Shown here: in pieces, positions 1-6,447 of the stretch
Layout of the letters: every line of letters starts with the position of its first letter
Numbering within the stretch: the stretch's first letter is position 1
The notes under the pieces: model-generated
The model's database searches: none
What the model was told of the DNA's origin: nothing
What the model saw: the letters and a program-made list of their open reading frames with translations, nothing else
From: Muribaculaceae bacterium
GTDB lineage: Bacteria > Bacteroidota > Bacteroidia > Bacteroidales > Muribaculaceae
Direction of reading: 5' to 3'
NCBI GenBank assembly: GCA_017619255.1
Contig: JAFZSS010000201.1
Location: 1 to 16,918, forward strand
Length of the DNA stretch: 16,918 nucleotides
Position numbers and translations under genes: made by a program

Positions 1-1
1 C

Positions 2-349
2 GACATACCCGATTGGCTGAGCATTGAACTCGAGGACTGGACCGAAGGTGGCGAGTTCTCAGGCGTTGTAAACGCTGTGGTTACCGCCAAGCCGCTTCCC
101 GAGTACACGCGGTATCGCGAGGCTGTCGTCCGCTTTCAGTTCGCGGGTGCCTATCTGGACTATAAGTTTATGCAGGGACACGTAGTTGACAATCCTTGCT
201 TTCCTGGCGAAATAACTATCGCCCATGTAAATTGCTTGATAGACCTGATACTGAATGATATGTATGATGACTGCTACGACTTGAATGGCGACGGCGAACT
301 CACCATTGCCGATGTCAACATCTTGATTGCCTATATCTTGCAGATGTAA
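2..349 (+). CDS. C-terminal part of a secreted protein with Ig/BACON-like region and dockerin type I-like repeat (5' end outside window)
   Basis: The frame is open from the window edge to a TAA at 347-349, giving 115 visible residues; the start lies outside. Residues 1 to about 60 are beta-rich and end in a phrase (PLPEYTRYREAVVRF...GAYLDYKFMQG) like those closing Ig or BACON-like domains in Bacteroidales surface proteins. Residues about 68-115 form a dockerin type I-like module. Its second half has a full calcium-loop pattern, DLNGDGELTIADVN (D-x-N-x-D-G-x-x-x-x-x-D). The first half keeps the helix (EITIAHVNCLIDLIL) but has lost the D-x-N-x-D ligands. Such modules are common at the end of secreted proteins of Prevotella and Muribaculaceae, where no cellulosome is known, so the binding partner is unclear. 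The gene converges on the DUF695 gene. The dockerin-like call is firm; the function of the whole protein cannot be told. Confidence 0.8.
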   Translation, partial: DIPDWLSIELEDWTEGGEFSGVVNAVVTAKPLPEYTRYREAVVRFQFAGAYLDYKFMQGHVVDNPCFPGEITIAHVNCLIDLILNDMYDDCYDLNGDGELTIADVNILIAYILQM

Positions 350-389
350 ATCGCAGCCGATTAGATACTATTCAACGTATGGATTTGTG

Positions 390-839
390 TTAGTCATCGC
401 AGTTGGCGACTTCACATTGGCACATTTCTCGGTATTCCTGCCAGTCGGGGTCTTCCTCGGCCTCAAATGTCAAGGGCAGAGTGGGGAAGGGGGCCAGCAC
501 CTCGTTGAACTTGCGCTGGAAGATGTGCAGCGAGCGTGTGTAGAACACCCAGTTGCGTTGTCCGTCACCGGTGTAAATGCCCGTCATCACGGCTATAGGA
601 TCACTATTGAAACAGTCGTTCAATGCGTCGGTGACCTCTGCCATCACCTTGCTGTCGGCATAGGCGGGAAGGCCCTTGCTGTCGCCCTCATAGGGCCAGG
701 TCACCTCCACGCGGTAACGGTAAACACCTGTGGCAATGACATTGTCCATCGCACGGCGGCCAGTGACCAAAATCAGGTTGCCGCTTTCGCCTTCGGCAGG
801 TGCGGTCCACCATTCATCGCTGATTCTCAGTTTTGCCAT
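390..839 (-). CDS. DUF695 domain protein
   Basis: A 149-residue protein with no signal peptide or membrane segment, so probably cytoplasmic. I assign it to DUF695 from the overall pattern: a strand ending in TYRV-like YRYRVEVTWPYEG, then GLP, a helix with EVTDALNDCF, then a conserved core AVMTGIYTGDGQRNWVFYTRS, followed by F..L......LPLTFEAEEDPDWQEY. The final pattern of a hydrophobic strand and D-x-x-W-x-x-Y is typical of that family. DUF695 has no established biochemical function. The gene starts 9 bases after the stop of the upstream lipoprotein gene and probably shares its promoter at 1352-1383. The two may form a functional pair, but that rests only on the spacing. The ATG at 839-837 is the only reasonable start. 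Confidence 0.85.
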   Translation of the reverse strand: MAKLRISDEWWTAPAEGESGNLILVTGRRAMDNVIATGVYRYRVEVTWPYEGDSKGLPAYADSKVMAEVTDALNDCFNSDPIAVMTGIYTGDGQRNWVFYTRSLHIFQRKFNEVLAPFPTLPLTFEAEEDPDWQEYREMCQCEVANCDD

Positions 840-848
840 AGGTGTAGG

Positions 849-1319
849 TTATTGGGCGGGCTCGGGATAAGTGAATTCAAACTCCTCATAGCGGAGGGTG
901 CCGTTTTGACCTTGAACGCGTGCCGCATAGGTGCAGAATGTCGCACTCACCTCATGGGCATCCATGTACTTGCCAGCGGCCAGTTTAGCCTTCACTTCTT
1001 CCAGATAGGCTTTGAACTTAGGTACGAAATCCTCATAATGGCTGATGGCGGCAGCGTCTGTTGTGGTGAATTCCGATGGGTCTCCAGTACTATAGTTGAC
1101 TTTAACATCATAGGCTTTCTGATTGGCTCTGATCCATTGTTTGATATCCATGAACAACGAGTCTGGACCGACATGAACCCTGTAATCTGCCGAAATTGTG
1201 TAGGTGACATACAAGGGGAAATCAGCATCTTCACTGGTGTCCCATTCACAGGAATTAAATGCGACAGAGGCCATTATCAGGCAGGTGAACGCAATTGCGC
1301 ACTGGTATATTCGTTTCAT
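849..1319 (-). CDS. Putative lipoprotein, unrecognised family
   Basis: I place the start at the ATG at 1319-1317, not at an in-frame ATG 93 bases upstream. From this Met the protein begins with a textbook lipoprotein signal: MKR, a hydrophobic stretch IAFTCLIMASVAF, then the lipobox-like FNSC with Cys24 as the lipidated residue. The -7 promoter box at 1352-1359 also lies downstream of the longer start and would exclude it. The mature protein is about 133 residues. Acidic residues follow the cysteine (CEWDTSEDAD), which in Bacteroidetes can direct lipoproteins to the outer surface. The middle is strand-rich; a helical stretch (VPKFKAYLEEVKAKLAAG) lies near residues 100-120. I do not recognise a domain. 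It is the first gene of a unit with the DUF695 gene 9 bases downstream. Confidence 0.75.
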   Translation of the reverse strand: MKRIYQCAIAFTCLIMASVAFNSCEWDTSEDADFPLYVTYTISADYRVHVGPDSLFMDIKQWIRANQKAYDVKVNYSTGDPSEFTTTDAAAISHYEDFVPKFKAYLEEVKAKLAAGKYMDAHEVSATFCTYAARVQGQNGTLRYEEFEFTYPEPAQ

Positions 1320-1351
1320 CTTCTTGATTGGTGTGACTTTGATAATTGGCG

Positions 1352-1383
1352 CAAAATTAGGCATTATTCCTTGATCAGGCAAA
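1352..1383 (-). promoter_or_regulatory. Bacteroidetes-type promoter of the lipoprotein/DUF695 unit
   Basis: On the minus strand a perfect -7 box TAATTTTG (1359-1352) follows a TTTG -33 element (1383-1380) with a 20-base spacer. This matches the Bacteroidetes sigma-ABfr consensus TTTG-N(17-23)-TAnnTTTG. Transcription would start about 6 bases further, near 1346, giving a leader of roughly 25 bases before the ATG at 1319. Confidence 0.6.
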
Positions 1384-1491
1384 GAATAAACAAAATTAAT
1401 TCTACTGTCCATTTAAGGTATTTGGGCGTTCAAAGCAGCGGTATGGAGCTGTGAAAATGCAAAAAATTGTTCAAATAATTACCGATTTTAC

Positions 1492-1520
1492 TTGTTAATA
1501 ACTTTTTTTTCGTACCTTTG
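1492..1520 (+). promoter_or_regulatory. Strong Bacteroidetes-type promoter for the structured leader and thioredoxin-like gene
   Basis: A TTG at 1492-1494 and a perfect -7 box TACCTTTG at 1513-1520 are separated by 18 bases that include a run of eight T. The predicted start is near 1526. This is the best promoter match in the window. It is followed by an unusually structured leader rather than directly by a start codon. Confidence 0.7.
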
Positions 1521-1525
1521 CAGAC

Positions 1526-1636
1526 CCGTAAGAAGTCCGCAATCTGGGCTTTGGGATGTCGAAACTCGACAAGGATGACTTGCCGAACGCCTCAGTGGGC
1601 AAGATAATCCTGTATGGTGAACCAATATTGAGAAGA
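1526..1636 (+). ncRNA. Structured RNA leader or small RNA with four predicted hairpins
   Basis: Between the predicted transcription start and the ATG at 1637 lie about 110 bases that fold by eye into four hairpins in a row. Hairpin 1: AAGTCC-(GCAATCT)-GGGCTT. Hairpin 2: TGTCG-(AAACT)-CGACA. Hairpin 3 is the longest: AGGAT-GA-CTTGCC pairing with GGCAAG-ATA-ATCCT around a 13-base loop. Hairpin 4: TATGG-(TGAA)-CCAATA with one bulged A, close to the start codon. This stretch could be a cis-regulatory leader of the downstream gene or an independent small RNA. The family 6S-Flavo, known from Bacteroidetes, is one candidate I cannot test. The frame through it is open from an ATG at 1556, but the downstream signal anchor starts cleanly at 1637. 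Confidence 0.5.
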
Positions 1637-2119
1637 ATGAACAAGACATTATTGACGATTGCCATCCTGGGTCTGCTGACCTTGTTTACCTCGGCTTATT
1701 ACACGGCTCCTGCCGATAGCCGCATCGGGTACAAGGCCCCGCAACTGGTTTTGGGAAACAACAATAATAATCTTTCTCCGCTGCAGCAGTACCGTGGCGA
1801 GAATGTGCTGCTCACTTTCTGGACTTCGGCCGATGCCAGGTCACGCTTGGAGAACATGCGCTATGACCGCCTGTCACGCATGGACGATGCGTCATTTGTG
1901 CATGTCTCGGTCAATTTGGATCGCAGCGAGAATGTCTTCAAGAGCATTGTGGATTTGGACAATCTCGACCGCTCTGCTCATTTCACGGCGGCCTCCAATG
2001 CCAATCAGATTATCAAGGCGTGGCGCCTCAATGAGGGCTTTCATACCTTCCTGATTGACCGACATGGCAAGATTGTCGCTGTGGATCCTACCGACAAGGA
2101 CCTTGCTGCAGTCAAGTAA
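1637..2119 (+). CDS. Membrane-anchored thioredoxin-fold protein lacking all cysteines
   Basis: A 160-residue protein starting at the ATG at 1637, where a typical hydrophobic signal or anchor begins (residues 4-20, LLTIAILGLLTLFTSA). An upstream in-frame ATG at 1556 would bury this segment and use the structured leader as coding sequence. The rest has the layout of a TlpA/AhpC-type thioredoxin fold. IGYKAPQLVL (30-39) resembles the start of redoxin domains. VLLTFWTSADARSR (57-70) sits where the active strand and CxxC normally lie. FHTFLIDRHGKIVAVDP near the C-terminus matches the strand usually written TFLID..GKIV. There is no cysteine anywhere, so it cannot act as a disulfide reductase; a binding or scaffold role in the periplasm is more likely. 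A run of five Asn lies at 41-45. The gene is followed by a terminator and seems monocistronic. Confidence 0.75.
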   Translation: MNKTLLTIAILGLLTLFTSAYYTAPADSRIGYKAPQLVLGNNNNNLSPLQQYRGENVLLTFWTSADARSRLENMRYDRLSRMDDASFVHVSVNLDRSENVFKSIVDLDNLDRSAHFTAASNANQIIKAWRLNEGFHTFLIDRHGKIVAVDPTDKDLAAVK

Positions 2120-2143
2120 ATAAGAATAGATGAGATATGATTG

Positions 2144-2173
2144 ACGGGGTGCCCATTCAGGGCGCCCCGTTTT
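2144..2173 (+). terminator. Rho-independent terminator after the thioredoxin-like gene
   Basis: An 11-base-pair stem ACGGGGTGCCC / GGGCGCCCCGT (2144-2154 with 2160-2170, one G-T pair) with a 5-base loop ATTCA, followed by TTTT. It lies 25 bases after the stop codon and before the convergent acyltransferase gene. Confidence 0.85.
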
Positions 2174-2258
2174 AAATCACACTACTTGATTATCAGACGC
2201 TTTGCCGAGATGCAAGAATCTTGCGCTCCCTGCTTCTGGAGTCAGACTTATTGGAGGG

Positions 2259-3230
2259 TTATCGAGGTGCGTTGTGGTGGTTTGCAGTAGGTCGTGTCAG
2301 CCATCTCAGGAATTTGACCTTGTGCAATAATAGCAGAATGCCCATGATGACGGCGGTGTATAGCAACACAAATGCCAGGTTGTGCGGCAGGTTGAAACGC
2401 TCAACAACGGGAACAACGACCAAAGCGAGGATTAAATAGTGGTACAGGTAATAGAAAAGGCTGTCCTTGCCGATGGGGCGCAGCCACTTGACATCACGCC
2501 GCAGGTTGAACACCAGAAGCGTCAGGGCCGTGGAGCAGACCAGGATGGCAGCCTTCTGGGGAATCTCGGCAAAGGGATAGTGGTCAGCACCGTTCAGCAC
2601 CTTGCCGCATCGCGGATAAAGCCAGAAGATGAGCGGCAGCAGGATGACAGCAATGGCCAAGTGTGAGAGATTGCAGTTCAGCCACTTGTCATTAAGCTTT
2701 CTCTGATGGATATAGTGGCCCATCAGGAAGAAGGGGTAGAAGTTGAGCGCACGCTGAATGGACAACAGATTGCCCAGAGTGGTCAGGCCGCTTAGCAGTG
2801 AGACGAGAAAAGCCAGCGAGATGTACAGGACGGGTCGGTTAACGAGGGCTTTCGGCGAGTAGTAGAAGATGATTTTCCAGTACACGAGACACATGAGGTA
2901 CCACAGGATGCCGTGGGGAAAATCCAACAGTCCTTCGACAGGGTCTTTGCCCGTCAGGTATAGTCGGCACGCTGTCAGTAGCTGGAAGATCACGATAGTG
3001 ACCATCAGATCCAACACACCGCGCCACAGCTTGCCTTCACTCTGTTGGCTGGCAGGTTTGGTCAAATAGCCTGAAATGAGGATGAACAATGGCATGTGGA
3101 ACGAGTAGATCAAACCCATGACGGCATGGTTGATGACATTGGCATTGTCAAGAATCGTGATGACATGACCAATGACAACCAGAATGATCAGGAAGCCTTT
3201 TAATGAATCTAAACTGTGGTCCCGTTCCAT
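2259..3230 (-). CDS. Acyltransferase family 3 (OafA/WecH-like) integral membrane protein
   Basis: A 323-residue polytopic membrane protein with about ten hydrophobic segments. The N-terminus has the family signature: R3, then SLDSLKGFLIILVVIGH with the conserved histidine at residue 22, and IYSFHMPLFILISGYL near residue 50. These belong to the acyltransferase 3 family (PF01757), which moves acetyl, succinyl or other acyl groups onto sugars of O-antigens, exopolysaccharides or enterobacterial common antigen. The length is normal for the transmembrane domain alone, with no extra SGNH domain. It is the last gene of the five-gene unit and starts 4 bases after the GNAT stop codon. With the glycosyltransferase two genes upstream it probably acts on a cell-surface glycan; the acyl group and acceptor cannot be predicted. 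Confidence 0.88.
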   Translation of the reverse strand: MERDHSLDSLKGFLIILVVIGHVITILDNANVINHAVMGLIYSFHMPLFILISGYLTKPASQQSEGKLWRGVLDLMVTIVIFQLLTACRLYLTGKDPVEGLLDFPHGILWYLMCLVYWKIIFYYSPKALVNRPVLYISLAFLVSLLSGLTTLGNLLSIQRALNFYPFFLMGHYIHQRKLNDKWLNCNLSHLAIAVILLPLIFWLYPRCGKVLNGADHYPFAEIPQKAAILVCSTALTLLVFNLRRDVKWLRPIGKDSLFYYLYHYLILALVVVPVVERFNLPHNLAFVLLYTAVIMGILLLLHKVKFLRWLTRPTANHHNAPR

Positions 3231-3234
3231 ATCG

Positions 3235-3759
3235 TCAAAGTATCATTTGTAGCAGAGCCACATCGTAGTAATTATGGCCGCGTTTCACCCATGAGTTGAT
3301 GATGCCCACGCGGCGGTAACCATAGTCCTCAAACAAGTTGAGACACACCTCATTGTCCAATGCAATATAGACATACAATTGACGCAGGCCGATATGCTCT
3401 CGGGCATAGGCAGTCAATAGGTCCAGCGCTTGGCGTCCCATACCCTTGCCGCGGTATTTCTCGACGATGAACAATCCGAGTTCGGCCCGGTTGTTGAACG
3501 GGTCGAAATTAAGGAAGTCAATCGTGCCCACGGGAGTCTCGTCGTCAGTCAGAGTAATCATCAGACGCAGTTGGCGCTGAGCGTAAATATCTCCTGTATA
3601 GCCTTCCAGGTACTGCCACAATGCGGCGCGGGAGTAGGGGGCAACGGTATCGCTCACGACCCACAGTGCGGTGTCGTTCTCCCATTTGTACAGGATATCG
3701 AGGTCGGTGGGTTCCAATGCACGCAAAGCGATTGTTTCGTTTTTTATGAGTTGATTCAT
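3235..3759 (-). CDS. GNAT family N-acetyltransferase (RimJ/RimL-like)
   Basis: A 174-residue acetyl-CoA-dependent acyltransferase of the GNAT fold. I chose the ATG at 3759-3757; a TTG two codons upstream (3765) would overlap the glycosyltransferase stop by four bases and is a possible alternative. The N-terminus IALRALEPTDLDILYKWEND is the usual start of the Acetyltransf_3 group. The acetyl-CoA pyrophosphate-binding loop is RGKGMG at 103-108, preceded by strand RAELGLFIVEKY. The last part, LYVYIALDNEVCLNLFEDYGYRRVG, carries the N-x-x-x-x-x-LFE-x-xGF/Y-like motif of the family. The substrate may be an amino sugar, a ribosomal protein or a small molecule. Its place between a glycosyltransferase and a membrane acyltransferase favours a sugar, but that is inference. 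Confidence 0.88.
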   Translation of the reverse strand: MNQLIKNETIALRALEPTDLDILYKWENDTALWVVSDTVAPYSRAALWQYLEGYTGDIYAQRQLRLMITLTDDETPVGTIDFLNFDPFNNRAELGLFIVEKYRGKGMGRQALDLLTAYAREHIGLRQLYVYIALDNEVCLNLFEDYGYRRVGIINSWVKRGHNYYDVALLQMIL

Positions 3760-3761
3760 CG

Positions 3762-4883
3762 TCAAGCCATTTTAGGAGAAATAATGATGCCGTGGCGGTC
3801 GGCAAAAATATGGAATGCCAGGCGGTCACCGTCACTGTGTGCCTTGATGTAGTCCACTACCTGGGCATAACTGTGGCTGCCATCATCGACAAGCACATTA
3901 CAGTTGCAGGTGGCGGGAATGTCGTCCAGGAATGGACCAATGCCAGCACGCTGTGCCACTTCCCCGGGATGGTCACTGATGATAACCCAGGTACGGTTAT
4001 CGTTGGCAGGTTTGGTGCGGGAGGGCAGCAAACGCTTGAACAGCCGCCGTGCCATTGCCATGCCGGCGCGCACCATCACGCCTAACTTGATCACCGGGTA
4101 AAAGATGAAGTTGAAACGCGGGAAATGCTTGCGGTAGAAGATGAGCATCGCGTCATAGAACACCCTCACATAACGCATAGTATCCTTGCGTGTGCTCTCA
4201 CCCTTGTAATGCACCATCGGCGTGGGCAGGAACCAGTTCTCGTAGCCGGCTTTGACAATGCGGTAGCTCAGGTCGATGTCCTCGCCGTACATGAAGAAGT
4301 CCTCGTCAAAACCGCCCAATTGCTGCAGCACGGCAGTGCGGCACAGCATGTAGGCACCAGACAGGATGTCGATGCGCTGCGGTTCCTCGTCACTCAGGTA
4401 GCGCAGATGATACTTGGCAAACCAGCGGGAACGGGGGAACAGCTTAGATAGGCCGAATATCTTGCAGAACGACACCCACGGCGTGGGGAAGGCGCGCTTG
4501 CTCTCCGGCAGGAAGACGCCGTTGCCGTCCATCATGCGGGCTCCGATGGCACCGCATTTGGGGTGGGAACGCATCCACGCAATGCCCTCTTGCAGGCACC
4601 GGGGGGTGATGATTGTGTCGGGGTTAAGAACCAGCGTGAACTCACCGCGGGCTTGAATGATGGCTTGGTTGTTAGCGCGAGCGAAGCCAGCGTTTTCATC
4701 GTTCTCGATAAAAGTCACCTGGGGGTGGAGCTCGCGCGAGAAGGCAATACTGTCGTCTCCTGAGTGGTTGTCCACAACGATGATTTCGCCGGCCATGTCC
4801 TGCATGGCTTGCTCTAACGAGCATAAAGTCTGCTCGAGCATGTATTTCACGCGGTAGTTGACGATAACGACGGTCAGTTCCAT
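3762..4883 (-). CDS. Family 2 glycosyltransferase (WbbL/rhamnosyltransferase-like) with a C-terminal extension
   Basis: A 373-residue protein. The start is the ATG at 4883-4881, because MELTVVIVNYRVKYML is the classical first strand of GT2 enzymes; an in-frame ATG 87 bases upstream lies inside the kinase gene and is unlikely. Visible motifs: VVDN (36-39), NAGFARANNQAI (64-75), the metal-binding NPDT (87-90) and the catalytic GEDIDLSYRI (from 200). Residues 130-170 and 240-290 hold hydrophobic or basic stretches that may touch the membrane. This set is typical of enzymes that add rhamnose or related sugars to lipid-linked glycans. After a basic linker, residues 298-373 form a small extra alpha/beta region (TWVIISDHPGEVA ... 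IIISPKMA) not needed for GT2 activity; see findings. It starts 7 bases after the kinase stop and ends overlapping or touching the GNAT start. Confidence 0.9.
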   Translation of the reverse strand: MELTVVIVNYRVKYMLEQTLCSLEQAMQDMAGEIIVVDNHSGDDSIAFSRELHPQVTFIENDENAGFARANNQAIIQARGEFTLVLNPDTIITPRCLQEGIAWMRSHPKCGAIGARMMDGNGVFLPESKRAFPTPWVSFCKIFGLSKLFPRSRWFAKYHLRYLSDEEPQRIDILSGAYMLCRTAVLQQLGGFDEDFFMYGEDIDLSYRIVKAGYENWFLPTPMVHYKGESTRKDTMRYVRVFYDAMLIFYRKHFPRFNFIFYPVIKLGVMVRAGMAMARRLFKRLLPSRTKPANDNRTWVIISDHPGEVAQRAGIGPFLDDIPATCNCNVLVDDGSHSYAQVVDYIKAHSDGDRLAFHIFADRHGIIISPKMA

Positions 4884-4890
4884 ATGACTC

Positions 4891-5718
4891 TTAACTCTGA
4901 TAATAGGACAATGCCGCTCCCAACGCGGTGCAGTAGCGAGCATGCTCTGGTATGTGGAATCGCACGCCATACAAATTTTCCATCATCGGGAAAATCACCT
5001 GGCATTCAGGTAGCTGTGTCAAGTTTCCGATAAGAACGAAGTCTTTGATGCCGTCATTGATTTGAGACAGCACAGCACACGAGCCGATGGTTTCCAAAAC
5101 CATGCAGATGATGCCCTTGGCGATATCATTGTTATTGGCGTTACCGCTCACCACCTTGCCGAACAACGAGGCGGTGGCATGCATGGGCAACCCTTCGATG
5201 GCGCCCTTGCTGATGTCCTGAATTTGAAGGTTGATATGGGCGATGTCTCCGTGGGAAGCCATTTCGACAACCTCGCTGATGTCGTTGGTTTTGAGAAGCA
5301 GGTGGGACAAGCCTTGCAGTGTGCCGCCGCCCATCGAGATGCCGCCGATGTGGTCGATGGCGTCACCGTTGACGCGCACCAGTGTGGTACCGGTGCCCAT
5401 CGACACGACAATCAGGCGTTCCAGACTGCTGGAGAATCGCGCGCCCAGTCCGTCGGCCTGGAATTCATCGACATGGGTAGTGGGAAGACCGTAAATGGGT
5501 GTAGCCACACCGCTGGCGCCCACTCCGGTAAGCATCACATGTTCCACTTCTTCGAGCGCGATATTGTTGTCATACAGATACTTGCCAAATGCGCCGAATA
5601 GGGATGTGATGGGGTCGGCTGCGGTGATGTTCATGGGGAACTGGATGCAGGTACCGTCTTTGATACCCACTATCTTGGTGGTGCTGCCTCCCACATCAAT
5701 GCCAATTACTAAACTCAT
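4891..5718 (-). CDS. coaW: Type II pantothenate kinase
   Basis: A 275-residue ASKHA-fold kinase. It phosphorylates pantothenate with ATP, the first step of CoA synthesis. The phosphate-1 loop IGIDVGGSTTKIVG is at 5-18. TGVGASGV (64-71) and VDEFQADGLG (83-92) follow, with E85 at the position of the catalytic glutamate seen in eukaryotic and staphylococcal type II enzymes. The phosphate-2 region is VSMGTGTTLV (105-114), followed by GGISMGGGTLQGL (125-137). The C-terminal VLIGNL (228-233) and CTALGAAL (263-270) are the adenosine-side motifs of this fold. Length and motif order fit bacterial CoaW, not the CoaA (type I) or CoaX (type III) forms. It lies 19 bases after yqgE and 7 bases before the glycosyltransferase. 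Type II kinases are often insensitive to CoA feedback; this was not tested here. Confidence 0.9.
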   Translation of the reverse strand: MSLVIGIDVGGSTTKIVGIKDGTCIQFPMNITAADPITSLFGAFGKYLYDNNIALEEVEHVMLTGVGASGVATPIYGLPTTHVDEFQADGLGARFSSSLERLIVVSMGTGTTLVRVNGDAIDHIGGISMGGGTLQGLSHLLLKTNDISEVVEMASHGDIAHINLQIQDISKGAIEGLPMHATASLFGKVVSGNANNNDIAKGIICMVLETIGSCAVLSQINDGIKDFVLIGNLTQLPECQVIFPMMENLYGVRFHIPEHARYCTALGAALSYYQS

Positions 5719-5737
5719 ATCTCGTATTTCAATATTC

Positions 5738-6343
5738 CTAATTTAACGCCGGATCATTGGGCAGGTTGAGCCACAGACGGTAACGGTCGCCGAAACTGGC
5801 CACTGCGTCCATCCACTGGTTATCGTCACCTTCACCCATGAGCAGGCAGGTTTTTGCCTTGTTGAGCACAGCCCAATCGTGGCGTTGGATTTCACTGGCG
5901 ATTTGATCTTTCTCCCAGCCGCTGTAGCCCACGATGAACTTGATGCGCCCTTGCACGGGTCCGCCCAACTCCACATAGCGTTTCACGGCCTCAAAGTCGC
6001 CACCAAACCACACACCCTCGCCAACGGAGATGGCCTCGGGGATAATCTCGGGACCCAGGGTGTGCAGGTAGAACATCATCTGTGAACCGACGGGACCTCC
6101 AAGATATAGGGGAATCTCATCAACCGTCTCAATGTCAGGCATGATGTCGCGCAGGTTGTAACCGGTGTAGTGATTAACCACTACACCCATAGCGCCCTCG
6201 CCCTCGTCAGGATCCACAATGAGCACCAGCGACCGCCTGAAGAAAAAGTCGCCCACGGTGGGTTTGGCCACCAGCAGCGACCCGCGTGACGGTTGCGGTT
6301 GCTCATCGTTAAGATGATAGATGTCCTGTTCTAACTCGTTCAT
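5738..6343 (-). CDS. YqgE/AlgH family protein (DUF179)
   Basis: A 201-residue cytoplasmic protein of the YqgE/AlgH family (PF02622). Diagnostic features are RGSLLVAKPTVGDFFFRRSLVLIV at residues 20-43, the conserved GAMGVVVNHYTG (50-61), YLGGPVG (near 80), then GVWFGGDF (near 110) and FIVGYSGWEKDQIASEI. Bacteroidetes members often have a short N-terminal extension like the first 19 residues here. The molecular role is unknown; AlgH was linked to alginate transcription in Pseudomonas, but the family is found far beyond alginate producers. It is the first gene of the five-gene minus-strand unit. A -7 box ends only 4 bases before its ATG. Confidence 0.9.
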   Translation of the reverse strand: MNELEQDIYHLNDEQPQPSRGSLLVAKPTVGDFFFRRSLVLIVDPDEGEGAMGVVVNHYTGYNLRDIMPDIETVDEIPLYLGGPVGSQMMFYLHTLGPEIIPEAISVGEGVWFGGDFEAVKRYVELGGPVQGRIKFIVGYSGWEKDQIASEIQRHDWAVLNKAKTCLLMGEGDDNQWMDAVASFGDRYRLWLNLPNDPALN

Positions 6344-6347
6344 GTCG

Positions 6348-6355
6348 CAAATTTA
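6348..6355 (-). promoter_or_regulatory. -7 promoter box directly before yqgE
   Basis: On the minus strand TAAATTTG (6355-6348) matches TAnnTTTG exactly. It ends 4 bases before the ATG of the YqgE gene, so the predicted transcription start falls on or next to the start codon. No clear -33 TTTG is visible at the usual distance. Confidence 0.4.
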
Positions 6356-6447
6356 ATAATATTTACGATACTACCGACTATTTCATTTAAAAAATGCGTC
6401 GCTCCCCAATGTCACGATAGTGAATAACTGCAATTTTGACTCAATAA

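Noticed and set aside
327..1454. Long plus-strand open frame of 375 codons
   Set aside because: It runs antisense to the lipoprotein and DUF695 genes, has a composition unlike a real protein (many Cys, His and Gly blocks), and no domain; the minus-strand genes have a signal peptide, a family match and a promoter.
1556..1636. Upstream in-frame extension of the thioredoxin-like protein
   Set aside because: It would place 27 charged residues before a clean signal anchor and would translate the structured leader; the ATG at 1637 fits better.
5062..5601. Plus-strand open frame of 179 codons
   Set aside because: Antisense to the pantothenate kinase gene; His- and Gly-rich translation typical of a shadow frame.
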